This document shows positions 44,044 through 51,656 of a stretch of DNA of 64,000 bases, piece after piece. The stretch is from NCBI GenBank assembly GCA_934546935.1, contig CAKTEH010000005.1:1-64000 (forward strand), written 5' to 3'. The notes below the pieces were generated by a model. The model did no database searches. It was not told the origin of the DNA and worked only from the letters and a program-made list of their open reading frames with translations. The DNA is from an uncultured Eubacteriales bacterium (GTDB lineage: Bacteria; Bacillota; Clostridia; Oscillospirales; QAMX01). Position 1 is the stretch's first letter, and each line of letters begins with the position of its first letter. A program made the translations under genes and the position numbers.

Positions 44044-44101
44044 CTTTGATCTCGGAGTATAGACATCAAAGCGTCCAGGACAGCCGTCCGGACGCTTTTT
44101 T
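44044..44101 (+). terminator. Terminator without an upstream gene, possible attenuator or small RNA end
   Basis: AAGCGTCC (44069-44076) pairs with GGACGCTT (44090-44097), followed by T residues, 45 bases before an acetyltransferase gene. A second helix, CTTTGAT (44044-44050) with ATCAAAG (44065-44071), shares three bases with the terminator's left arm, so the two cannot form fully together. No reading frame precedes it after ylmH. Confidence 0.55.
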
Positions 44102-44145
44102 AGAACTCCGGGATTATTTTTTTATGCGAAAAGGAGGGTAAAACA

Positions 44146-44703
44146 ATGCTGTGTTTAAAGGAATTCAGTACAGATGTACTTGAAAAAGAATACCAGTTCA
44201 TCCGTGATATGCCGCTTGATGAGAATGGCATAACAAATAGATGGCACGGTATCAGCTGGGAGCATTTTAAAAAACATGCCCTCCATGAAATCCTTTCTTT
44301 TGCATGCGGTCAAAATCTGCCCGAAGGTTATGTTCCGCAAACGTTTTATTTCCTATGGAAACAAGATGAAATTGTGGGCCAGTTCCGCATACGCCATTAT
44401 CTGAACGAATCCCTGCGTACCGGCGCCGGGCACATCGGCTATTTTATCAAAAAAGAGTTCAGGGGGAATGGATATGCCAAGGAAGGGCTCCGGCAGGCCC
44501 TGCAAATCGCGTCGGTTATTATTCCGGAGAACGAAATATACCTGCGTGTAAACAAGGACAATCCTTCCTCTCTGCATGTCATGCTTGCAAACGGCGGACA
44601 GGTCGAAAGGGAGGACGCATCCTGTTATTATGTACGCATCCCCAAACCGGCAAAGCCGGAGCAACTTATAGGCCAGAAACCTGCGGCTTCACAATCACGC
44701 TGA
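44146..44703 (+). CDS. GNAT family N-acetyltransferase
   Basis: A 185-residue acetyltransferase. The acetyl-CoA site is HIGYFIKKEFRGNGYAKEGLRQAL and the end motif is NKDNPSSLHVMLANGGQVER. An N-terminal 60 residues (FIRDMPLDENGITNRWHG) match a common clostridial GNAT subtype. AAAGGAGG precedes the ATG. Its 3' end overlaps the convergent LarA gene by 38 bases, so there is no room for a terminator. The acceptor is unknown. Confidence 0.87.
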   Translation: MLCLKEFSTDVLEKEYQFIRDMPLDENGITNRWHGISWEHFKKHALHEILSFACGQNLPEGYVPQTFYFLWKQDEIVGQFRIRHYLNESLRTGAGHIGYFIKKEFRGNGYAKEGLRQALQIASVIIPENEIYLRVNKDNPSSLHVMLANGGQVEREDASCYYVRIPKPAKPEQLIGQKPAASQSR

Positions 44704-45946
44704 CACCGTCAGGGATCAGATTAACCGTCGCGCCTGCACCGCATATGGAGCATGCAAGACTGTACGCCGTCTCCAGATTCGCCGCCGGGATCATCCCCAG
44801 TGCGCAGACAGTTTCCTCCGGCGCTGACGATACAAGGATTACCCTTGCCTTGTGCAGCACCCGGAGAAAAATCTGCGTCTGCCACTGATCCGGTTCCGTT
44901 TTTTCCCGGGGCAGGCGCAGGTATTTTGCAAGCGCCTGCGCATACCCAAGCCCAGCTGAAGCTTGCCGGAAAAAGTAATCTCCGCCAACGCCGTCACAGG
45001 CCTGCGCCAGCATGATAATCACACCGCCGGGTTTCACCGCCGCTTCCGCCGTACACATACCCTTGACCGCCTGATAGATATTCTGGTCAAGCGGATATCC
45101 GCCGTTGGAAACCACTACAATATCCGCCGGTTTTGCATAAACTGTACTTATCTTTTCACAGAATGCGCAGCCATGCAAATGCGTCTGTTCCGGTTCCCCG
45201 GCAAATGCAGCGGTAATTTCATGCGCGGGATCAACCACAACGTTTAAAATAAAGGCAAGGCCTGCGCGCCGCGCCGCCCAAAGCATATCTTCATGGATCG
45301 GGTTGTGCTGTAAAACGCCGGTTCTGGCATAAGGTGAATCTATAAACTCCGCGCAATGGTTGTATACGACCGTCTCCCGCGCCGCAATACCGGGAAGGAT
45401 ACTCTTGCGCCCGCCCGAGAAACCGGCAAAAAAATGCGGTTCGATAAAACCGGCGGCAACCAGCAAATCTGCTTGCGCTGCAAGCCGGTTGACCCGGCAG
45501 CGCCCCCCGGACGGAAGGCAGCCAAGATCAACAAGGTTTTCTTCGTCGTCGCAGTTATGGACGACAATATGTTCCTGCCGGCAGATTTGCGCACCAAACA
45601 TGGAAATCAGTTCCTGCTGCGTGGTTGCACGATGGCATCCGGTAGCAACCAGGATACAGATCTGCGCATCCGGGTTTCCGGCACGGATACGCCGGAGCAT
45701 CGCCGGCAGCAGAACACGGTTTGGAACCGGGCGCGTATGGTCGGAAGCAATAAGCACAATTTTTTCCCGTCCCTGGGCAAGCGATTCCAGGCAAGGGCTC
45801 CCAAACGGATGATCCAGTGCCTGCTCTACCAACGCCTGTGCAGAGCCGCTGACGGAAGACGGCACAGGGGCAAGCACCGCTTGCACACAACCGTCCGAAA
45901 GCATCAGTTTCTGCGTTGTGTGACCATATGGAAATGAGACCGTCAT
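44666..45946 (-). CDS. larA: LarA family nickel-dependent racemase/epimerase
   Basis: A 426-residue member of the LarA family, which racemises lactate or other 2-hydroxy acids with a nickel pincer nucleotide. Motifs: ASDHTRPVPN, ATGCHR, EPHFFAGFSGGRKSILPGIA with the Lys that carries the cofactor in LarA, and VYNHCAEF with the next catalytic His. The cofactor genes larB, larC and larE are not in the window. Substrates differ widely in the family, so lactate is only the best-known possibility. Confidence 0.88.
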   Translation of the reverse strand: MTVSFPYGHTTQKLMLSDGCVQAVLAPVPSSVSGSAQALVEQALDHPFGSPCLESLAQGREKIVLIASDHTRPVPNRVLLPAMLRRIRAGNPDAQICILVATGCHRATTQQELISMFGAQICRQEHIVVHNCDDEENLVDLGCLPSGGRCRVNRLAAQADLLVAAGFIEPHFFAGFSGGRKSILPGIAARETVVYNHCAEFIDSPYARTGVLQHNPIHEDMLWAARRAGLAFILNVVVDPAHEITAAFAGEPEQTHLHGCAFCEKISTVYAKPADIVVVSNGGYPLDQNIYQAVKGMCTAEAAVKPGGVIIMLAQACDGVGGDYFFRQASAGLGYAQALAKYLRLPREKTEPDQWQTQIFLRVLHKARVILVSSAPEETVCALGMIPAANLETAYSLACSICGAGATVNLIPDGVSVIVKPQVSGL

Positions 45947-46005
45947 AAATATCCCTTCTCTCTTTTGTTTTTACGAAATGCCGCAGTATAGCAGGAGGGT
46001 AAACC

Positions 46006-46248
46006 ATGCAAAAAGGCATAATACAGCTCGATCTTCACGGAAAAAATGTTTATCAGGCACATATTGCCATCGACGCCGCTTTGCGGCGCAGCCGCGGCGT
46101 ATACATTATCCAGCTGATCCACGGATACCATGCCGGCCAGGCACTGCGCGAAATGATCGCCCGGGAATATGCAACGCATCCCGCAGTCCTGGAATTGCGC
46201 AGCGGGTCAAACCCCGGCGTTACCGAGCTTATATTGCGCCGGCTATAA
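46006..46248 (+). CDS. Small Smr domain protein
   Basis: An 80-residue stand-alone Smr (MutS2 C-terminal-like) domain with LDLHGKNVYQAHIAIDAAL at the start and a modified IHGYHAGQALREMIAREY in place of the HGxGxGxLR loop. Smr domains bind or nick nucleic acid; recent family work links some to cleavage of mRNA at collided ribosomes. The second Gly of the loop is His here, so activity is not certain. AGGAGGG precedes the ATG. Confidence 0.82.
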   Translation: MQKGIIQLDLHGKNVYQAHIAIDAALRRSRGVYIIQLIHGYHAGQALREMIAREYATHPAVLELRSGSNPGVTELILRRL

Positions 46249-46285
46249 ACCAGTGCAATACCCTTGTTTTTTACACTTTAGCATA

Positions 46286-46978
46286 TTACAGCCCTTTTTT
46301 CAACGTAAGCAGGTTGTTTTCCAATTTTTTCAGTGCCCTTTTTTCAATCCTTGAAACATAAGAACGGGAAATGCCGCATATCTGTGCAATTTCCCGTTGC
46401 GTCAGCGGTTTTTCTATCCCGAGTATTCCATACCGCATCGCAATGATTTTCCGTTCCCGCGCATCCAGTACCGCATTAACCGCGCGGTAAAGCCGTTCAC
46501 AGTCATCCCTTGCATCCAGGTTCTCCGCAAGATCATCCTGTGTGCTGATAACGTCCATCAAAGCCAGGGTACCCCCATCGGATTCCGTTTCAAGCGGTTC
46601 AGACAGGGAAACCTCCCCGGCACTGCGTTTTGCCGATCGGAAATACATCAGGATTTCATTTTCTATACACCGTGCCGTATAGGTGGCAAGCCGCGTCCCC
46701 CGGTCAGATTTATAGGTATTGATCGCCTTGATCAGCCCAATTGTCCCGATGGACAGCAAGTCCTCCTGTTCGCGGGTATTGATGGAGCAGTATTTTTTTA
46801 CCACATGCGCGACAAGCCGGAGATTATGTTCAATCAGCTCTGCGCGGGCGTCCTCGTCCCCCTGCCACATGCGTTCCAGGCATTCCCGCTCTCTTTGCGC
46901 ATCCAGCGGCTGCGGAAAGGAACCGCCGCCGGATACACGCAGCATAACATAGAGGATATTCAGAAAAATATCAAACAC
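46286..46978 (-). CDS. sigK: Sporulation sigma factor SigK
   Basis: A 230-residue sigma factor for late mother-cell genes. The hydrophobic pro-sequence (residues 1-20, FDIFLNILYVML) is followed by the conserved SFPQPL and the sigma core: EHNLRLVAHVVKKY, EDLLSIGTIGLIKAI, and the C-terminal GIEKPLTQREIAQICGISRSYVSRIEKRALKKL. The start is the GTG at 46978 after AGGAGGTGG; the frame upstream to 47128 is spurious. It is whole, with no skin-type element inserted. The upstream CATACAAT suggests sigma-E control. Confidence 0.95.
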   Translation of the reverse strand: MFDIFLNILYVMLRVSGGGSFPQPLDAQRERECLERMWQGDEDARAELIEHNLRLVAHVVKKYCSINTREQEDLLSIGTIGLIKAINTYKSDRGTRLATYTARCIENEILMYFRSAKRSAGEVSLSEPLETESDGGTLALMDVISTQDDLAENLDARDDCERLYRAVNAVLDARERKIIAMRYGILGIEKPLTQREIAQICGISRSYVSRIEKRALKKLENNLLTLKKGL

Positions 46979-46999
46979 AAACCGCCACCTCCTGCTCCT

Positions 47000-47029
47000 A
47001 TTGTATGCCGGAATCCAGAGGAATTTGTC
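47000..47029 (-). promoter_or_regulatory. Sigma-E-type promoter of sigK
   Basis: On the minus strand GACAAATT (47029-47022), 14-base spacer, then CATACAAT (47007-47000). The sigma-E consensus is GTCATATT and CATACAAT, so the -10 is perfect and the -35 matches six of eight. The sigK gene is a known sigma-E target in spore formers. Confidence 0.75.
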
Positions 47030-47194
47030 TGTCCATATCGACTTCCCGCAAAAAAAGGCAGAAGAAAAACACCGGCCGGGAAGCATCGGTGCTGCAGGCA
47101 TGGCCGCATCTGAAAAAAGCGCCTGCATACCCAGGCTTGACCTTTCAATAAATGCGGATTAAAATATTCTTACTTTGTCCTTTGAGGTGAACAC

Positions 47195-48436
47195 ATGACA
47201 AAAGATGAAATTTTGCGCCGTTTCCAAGCGAAGGATACGCATTCCCTGTCGGATCCGCAGCGTTTTGTCAACGCAGCCATGCGATTTTCAGAACGCTGCC
47301 CGGAGCAACGGAATATACGGCTTTTTTCTGCGCCCGGCCGGACAGAAATCGGCGGGAATCATACCGACCACAACCACGGCCGTGTGCTTGCAGCGGCGGT
47401 CGATCTTGATACCATTGCCGCCGCAGCGCCCCGGCCGGATAACAGGATCCGGATCTACTCAGAAGGGTTCGGGGAAATCCTGACAGACTGTGCCTGCGCA
47501 CAGCCGGATCCAGCAGATTTTGGAACACCGGGTGCATTGGCGGCAGGAATTGCAGCCGCATTGTCCCGGCGCGGCTGGCGCTGCGGCGGCTTCGACGCCT
47601 ATATTGAAAGCCGGGTCCTTCCGGGTTCCGGCTTAAGTTCCTCCGCTGCATTTGAGGTTCTGCTGTGTGAAATTCAAAACGCCTTATATAACGCGGGCGC
47701 GCTCGATACCCTTACTATGGCACAAATCGCACAGGAAGCGGAAAACCGGTTTTTCGGAAAGCCCTGCGGCCTAATGGATCAGACTGCCTGCGCTTGCGGC
47801 GGGTTTGTCAGTATTGATTTTGCCGATCCGGCAGCACCGCTGGTCCGGCCAATCCATTTTGACTTTTCCCGGAGCGGTTATACAATCGTTTTAACCGATA
47901 CCCATGCTTCTCACGCCGGCCTTACCGATGAATATGCGCAGATCCTGACAGATATGCAGGCCGCCGCCCGCTTTTTCGGTCGGGAAGTATTGCGGGGACT
48001 GGATATGGAAACCCTGCTTGCCGCGCTGCCTTCACTGCGTACATCGGTCGGAGACCGTGCCGCACTGCGCGCTATACATTTTATCTGTGAGGACGCACGG
48101 GCCGGACAGGAAGCCGATGCGCTTGAAAACGGCAATGTGGAAGCTTTCCTGTCTCTTGTGCGCGAATCCGGCGCCTCAAGCTGGCAACTTTTGCAGAATA
48201 TCAGCGTACCGGGTGCAGCTGAACAAAGTCTTGCACTTGCACTCGCCGTATCTGCGCAGGTGCTGGCCGGACGCGGCGCCTGCCGCGTCCATGGAGGCGG
48301 TTTCGCAGGGACGATTCAGGCCTTTGTCCCGGATGAACTCTGTCAGAATTATATTGCCCGGTTGGATCAAACCTTCGGGGCAGGAAGCGCACACCGCGTA
48401 TACATTCGTCAGCAGGGCGCTATTGAAATTCAATAA
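47195..48436 (+). CDS. galK: Galactokinase
   Basis: A 413-residue GHMP kinase that phosphorylates galactose to galactose 1-phosphate. The N-terminal signature SAPGRTEIGGNHTDHNHGRVLAAAVD and the ATP-binding LPGSGLSSSAAFEVLLCEI are textbook, and the C-terminal CRVHGGGFAGTIQAFVP motif is present. In many clostridia this form stands apart from galT. It is single-gene here, with AGGTG as ribosome-binding site and a strong terminator. A related GHMP sugar kinase function cannot be excluded. Confidence 0.92.
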   Translation: MTKDEILRRFQAKDTHSLSDPQRFVNAAMRFSERCPEQRNIRLFSAPGRTEIGGNHTDHNHGRVLAAAVDLDTIAAAAPRPDNRIRIYSEGFGEILTDCACAQPDPADFGTPGALAAGIAAALSRRGWRCGGFDAYIESRVLPGSGLSSSAAFEVLLCEIQNALYNAGALDTLTMAQIAQEAENRFFGKPCGLMDQTACACGGFVSIDFADPAAPLVRPIHFDFSRSGYTIVLTDTHASHAGLTDEYAQILTDMQAAARFFGREVLRGLDMETLLAALPSLRTSVGDRAALRAIHFICEDARAGQEADALENGNVEAFLSLVRESGASSWQLLQNISVPGAAEQSLALALAVSAQVLAGRGACRVHGGGFAGTIQAFVPDELCQNYIARLDQTFGAGSAHRVYIRQQGAIEIQ

Positions 48437-48477
48437 AAAACCGCGGCAAACGGCATATACCGTTTGCCGCGGTTTTT
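48436..48477 (+). terminator. Intrinsic terminator of galK
   Basis: Perfect 18-bp arms (48436-48453, 48460-48477) around CATATA, ending in five T. Confidence 0.95.
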
Positions 48478-48507
48478 CATATTGTCCCAGACAGCCAAAT
48501 ACAGCAG

Positions 48508-48548
48508 ACCGCCGTGCATACTGCATACGCAGCCGCACGGCGGTTTTT
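48508..48548. terminator. Second hairpin between convergent genes
   Basis: ACCGCCGTGC (48508-48517) pairs with GCACGGCGGT (48535-48544), followed by T residues on the plus strand. It probably also serves the minus-strand gene ending at 48556. Confidence 0.65.
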
Positions 48549-48555
48549 CCCCAAT

Positions 48556-49200
48556 TTATTGTCCGCCGGTCAATTCCTTACAGATATCTACAACCGAGCT
48601 CGTTAAAAGGCTGATGAAATAATCTTCATATTTCTCATCCGGAAAATATTTCATTACAAGATACAGTGGCTGTTCGATGTCGATCCCGGCCATATAACCT
48701 GTCCCATTCAGTAAAATCCGGTAATCGTCATAGCCCTCCAGGCCAAAAAATGCCAAATCCCGCAGCTCGCCCCCTTCCTGTAAATACGAATAAACCGCTT
48801 CATCCACCGCAAAGCAAACAACATTCTGGTCATCCAGCGCGCGGCTAAGATCCCCATATGCCGTATCCGTCACATCCTCGGGCAGCTTCAGCCATTTCGG
48901 CACAAAATACGGCGTCCCATCCCCATCAAAATCCTCGACATAGCTGCTGGCATTCTCAAACAGCATATTGACCTGCTCCTCCGTTAGGGCGCTGTCCTGC
49001 CGCGTAGCCAGGTACAGATACATATCCGCCTGCGCGGACTGAAGCGAAAAATACAAAAGCACAATAAAAACCAGGATTACCGAAAAAACGATAATATACG
49101 ACTTATAATAATAACCGAAATTATAGATTCCAGAAAAAAAGCCTTTTTTTCGCAAGTTTCCGTTTGCATCAATTTCCAGATTCTGTTTCTTTTTTTTCAT
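48556..49200 (-). CDS. Membrane-anchored protein of unknown function
   Basis: A 214-residue protein I do not recognise. It starts with a Lys-rich cytoplasmic stretch (MKKKKQNLEID), has one transmembrane helix at about residues 35-53 (YIIVFSVILVFIVLLYFSL) and an outer domain of about 160 acidic residues rich in Tyr and Asp (YLYLATRQDSALTEEQVNML..., YDDYRILLNG). The anchor orientation is N-in. It has its own promoter. The layout resembles many clostridial envelope proteins of unknown role near sporulation or wall genes. Confidence 0.7.
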   Translation of the reverse strand: MKKKKQNLEIDANGNLRKKGFFSGIYNFGYYYKSYIIVFSVILVFIVLLYFSLQSAQADMYLYLATRQDSALTEEQVNMLFENASSYVEDFDGDGTPYFVPKWLKLPEDVTDTAYGDLSRALDDQNVVCFAVDEAVYSYLQEGGELRDLAFFGLEGYDDYRILLNGTGYMAGIDIEQPLYLVMKYFPDEKYEDYFISLLTSSVVDICKELTGGQ

Positions 49201-49236
49201 AGCCGCCCGGTTCCTTTACATAGATGGGATATATCT

Positions 49237-49265
49237 ATTATACCGGCTTTTTACGGGAAAGTAAA
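49237..49265 (-). promoter_or_regulatory. Promoter of the 214-residue membrane protein gene
   Basis: Minus-strand TTTACT (49265-49260), 17-base spacer, TATAAT (49242-49237). Confidence 0.65.
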
Positions 49266-49324
49266 GTTCGTTTTCCTCCGTTTCCACAAAAACCGCGCAT
49301 ATGCGTACTGCCGTCCCGATATGC

Positions 49325-49828
49325 TTATCCAAATTCCAACACCCGTTTTTCCGCTGCGTCTGCGCATTCTGCCCGTGCGACAATCAGATAGTAATATTTA
49401 CCGCTGACACCATAACGTGCATCTGCAAGCCGTTGGTACAGCATATCCGATACATCCTTGTATCGCTCCATCTGTGCGTACAGGCGTTGGGCAACCGCAA
49501 GTTTCGCTTTATCCAGCTGCGCGTCGTTTTCACAGGTGAAAATGGCGATTTCATCGACATGCATCGCATTATCCGCCAGATAAGCGCACATTTCTGCGCA
49601 GTCTCCCTCCTCCAGGCCATAAAGCGCAGCAAAAATCTCCCCATCTTCCATGGCATATATCTGTTGTGCCTCCTGTCCTGGCACGGCAGATAGATTTTTT
49701 ATGTTCCCTGCCTTCTTGACCTCTGCTGCAATGCGCTGTGCGCCGGATCCCCGTATCGCTCCCGGCATTGTACAGCCTGAAAACAGCAAAAACAGGAAAA
49801 AAAGCGCCAAAACGCGGTTTGTCCTCAT
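49325..49828 (-). CDS. DUF4358 lipoprotein
   Basis: A 167-residue exported lipoprotein. The signal peptide (MRTNRVLALFFLFLLFSG|C) ends at a lipobox Cys near residue 19. The rest fits the DUF4358 pattern: a short linker, YGLEEGDCAEMCAYLADNAMHVDEIAIFTCENDAQLDKAKLAVAQRL and a C-terminal beta strand pair (YYYLIVARAECADAAEKRV). The ATG at 49828 has AAAGGAGGG upstream; the frame to 49990 is an unlikely extension. Function unknown; it is divergent from the sigF operon. Confidence 0.82.
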   Translation of the reverse strand: MRTNRVLALFFLFLLFSGCTMPGAIRGSGAQRIAAEVKKAGNIKNLSAVPGQEAQQIYAMEDGEIFAALYGLEEGDCAEMCAYLADNAMHVDEIAIFTCENDAQLDKAKLAVAQRLYAQMERYKDVSDMLYQRLADARYGVSGKYYYLIVARAECADAAEKRVLEFG

Positions 49829-50012
49829 ATCCGATCCCTCCTTTTGAAATAGTATACCCCCGCCTTCCTGCGAAAAACCAAGTTTTTCCACGTCAGGCGC
49901 ATAAAAAGCCAGAATTTTACAAATACTATAGCATATAATGAAGGACACACGGGAAAAAGACGGCTTCTTTCCCAAATACATAAAACCCAATTACCCAAAA
50001 GGAGCGATTTTT

Positions 50013-50330
50013 ATGGAATACAGGATCCATGAGCGGACGGTGACGCTTATGATCTCCGGCGAACTCGACCATCATACTTTGCGCAGCATTTCCAAGGAGC
50101 TTGGACAGATTATCGATATTTATCTGCCTAAGCGGTTGATTTTTGACATGAGCGCTGTACGCTTCATGGACAGCTCCGGTATTGCGCTGATTATCAAGGC
50201 AATCCGGCGTATGACCGAACTGTCCGGAGAAGTCGTACTTCGCAGCGTACCCCCGGCGCCGATGAAAATTTTCGCCATGGCCGGGATTTCCCGCTATGTA
50301 ACGGTTGAAGAAGGAGGCAAGGCCGTATGA
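50013..50330 (+). CDS. spoIIAA: Anti-sigma F factor antagonist SpoIIAA
   Basis: A 105-residue STAS protein. The loop FMDSSGIALI carries D53-S54-S55-G56; S55 matches the Ser phosphorylated by SpoIIAB. In the forespore the unphosphorylated form frees SigF from SpoIIAB. The ATG at 50013 follows AAAAGGAG. First gene of the spoIIAA-spoIIAB-sigF operon. Upstream, a TATAAT at 49934-49939 and a partial sigma-H-like AGAATTT/AGCATAT pair are the only promoter traces. Confidence 0.96.
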   Translation: MEYRIHERTVTLMISGELDHHTLRSISKELGQIIDIYLPKRLIFDMSAVRFMDSSGIALIIKAIRRMTELSGEVVLRSVPPAPMKIFAMAGISRYVTVEEGGKAV

Positions 50331-50758
50331 GCAAGCCCTGCGACAAATTGAAACTGGAATTCGAAAGCAAATCCGTCAACGAAGGCTTTGCACGCGCGGC
50401 AGTCGGCGCGTTTGCTGCACGGCTTGATCCGAGCCTGGAGGAACTCAACGACATCAAAACCGCCGTCAGCGAAGCGGTGACCAACTGTATTGTCCATGCC
50501 TATCCCGATGGCATCGGCCCGATCTACATAGCCGTAAAAATCAGCGCCAATACCCTGGAAATCCGCATTAAGGACTGCGGACGCGGAATCGAGGACGTCG
50601 AGCAGGCGCGGGAGCCTTTGTACACCACCGGCGGAGAAGACCGGAGCGGTATGGGGTTCACCGTTATGGAAAGCTTCTGCGACGGTCTCAGGGTTAAGTC
50701 CAAACCCGGAGCGGGGACTACTGTTGTACTGACAAAACGGATTAAAAGCCGAAGATGA
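50327..50758 (+). CDS. spoIIAB: Anti-sigma F factor/serine kinase SpoIIAB
   Basis: A 143-residue GHKL-type kinase that holds SigF inactive and phosphorylates SpoIIAA. Visible: the N-box EAVTNCIVHAYP, the G1 box KDCGRGIEDVEQA and the G2 region GMGFTVMESFCD. Its ATG overlaps the spoIIAA stop (ATGA). Confidence 0.96.
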   Translation: MSKPCDKLKLEFESKSVNEGFARAAVGAFAARLDPSLEELNDIKTAVSEAVTNCIVHAYPDGIGPIYIAVKISANTLEIRIKDCGRGIEDVEQAREPLYTTGGEDRSGMGFTVMESFCDGLRVKSKPGAGTTVVLTKRIKSRR

Positions 50759-51468
50759 ACGAAAAAGACCGTAATCTTGAGCTTCTGGCACAAGTACGTG
50801 CAGGAGATGAGGCCGCCTTCTGCGCGCTGATCGAAGAAAATTCCGGGTTGATCTGGAGCATTGCGCGGCGGTTTTTCGGCCGGGGCGTGGATGCAGACGA
50901 TCTTTATCAACTCGGCTGCGTGGGTTTTGTCAAGGCGGTGCGCGGTTTTGATCCCGCATTCGGCACCCGCTTTTCCACCTATGCGGTACCCAAGATCACC
51001 GGGGAGATCCGCCGCTTTCTTCGCGACGACGGGCCGGTAAAAGTCAGCCGCTCTACAAAGGAATTACAGGCGCGGCTATGCGCGCTGCGCGCACAGCTGG
51101 AAACGCAGCTCGGCCGCGAGCCCAGGCTTTCCGAACTGGCAGAAGCTTCGGGAATTGCGCAGGAAGAAATTGCCGTCTGCGATCTTGCTTCCGCACCAGT
51201 GCAGTCGCTGCAGCAAAGCATAGGTGACGACGGCCCCATGCTTGAAAATGCGGTTGGCGATATGGGCATTGAGGACAGTATCGCCGAACGCAGCGCGCTG
51301 AGGAAAGCGCTGAACGAACTGCCGGAACGGGAAAGGAAAGTAATTGTCCTGCGCTTCTACCGTTCCATGACCCAGCAGCAGGCAGCGCGCGTCCTCGGGA
51401 TTTCACAGGTACAGGTTTCACGTATTGAACGTCGAGCCGTTGGAATATTGAGAGAAAAAGTAATCTAG
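50755..51468 (+). CDS. sigF: Forespore sigma factor SigF
   Basis: A 237-residue sigma factor for early forespore genes. Region 2 (ENSGLIWSIARRFFGRGVDADDLYQLGCVGFVKAVRGFDPAFGTRFSTYAVPKITGEIRRFLRDDG) and region 4 (LPERERKVIVLRFYRSMTQQQAARVLGISQVQVSRIERRAV) are intact. The start overlaps the spoIIAB stop by four bases, so the three products are coupled in amount. Confidence 0.96.
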   Translation: MNEKDRNLELLAQVRAGDEAAFCALIEENSGLIWSIARRFFGRGVDADDLYQLGCVGFVKAVRGFDPAFGTRFSTYAVPKITGEIRRFLRDDGPVKVSRSTKELQARLCALRAQLETQLGREPRLSELAEASGIAQEEIAVCDLASAPVQSLQQSIGDDGPMLENAVGDMGIEDSIAERSALRKALNELPERERKVIVLRFYRSMTQQQAARVLGISQVQVSRIERRAVGILREKVI

Positions 51469-51502
51469 GCGGCGCATATCTGGCAGGCGGGTATGCGCCG
51501 CC
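51468..51502 (+). terminator. Hairpin after sigF
   Basis: GGCGGCGCATA (51468-51478) pairs with TATGCGCCGCC (51492-51502). The T run is weak. Confidence 0.55.
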
Positions 51503-51545
51503 TGTGTGTTATAAATCAGGCAGGCCCGTTTATCCTATGCCGATA

Positions 51546-51574
51546 TTGACTTTCCATAGAGAAATTGCTAGAAT
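51546..51574 (+). promoter_or_regulatory. Promoter of the flotillin gene
   Basis: TTGACT (51546-51551), 17-base spacer, TAGAAT (51569-51574). Confidence 0.7.
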
Positions 51575-51656
51575 AAATGCATAATACAGGTGTCTCCGGA
51601 TGTATATCCCCCGGCGGCACCTTCAAAATCCGCTTATGGAAAAAGGGAGGAAGCTT

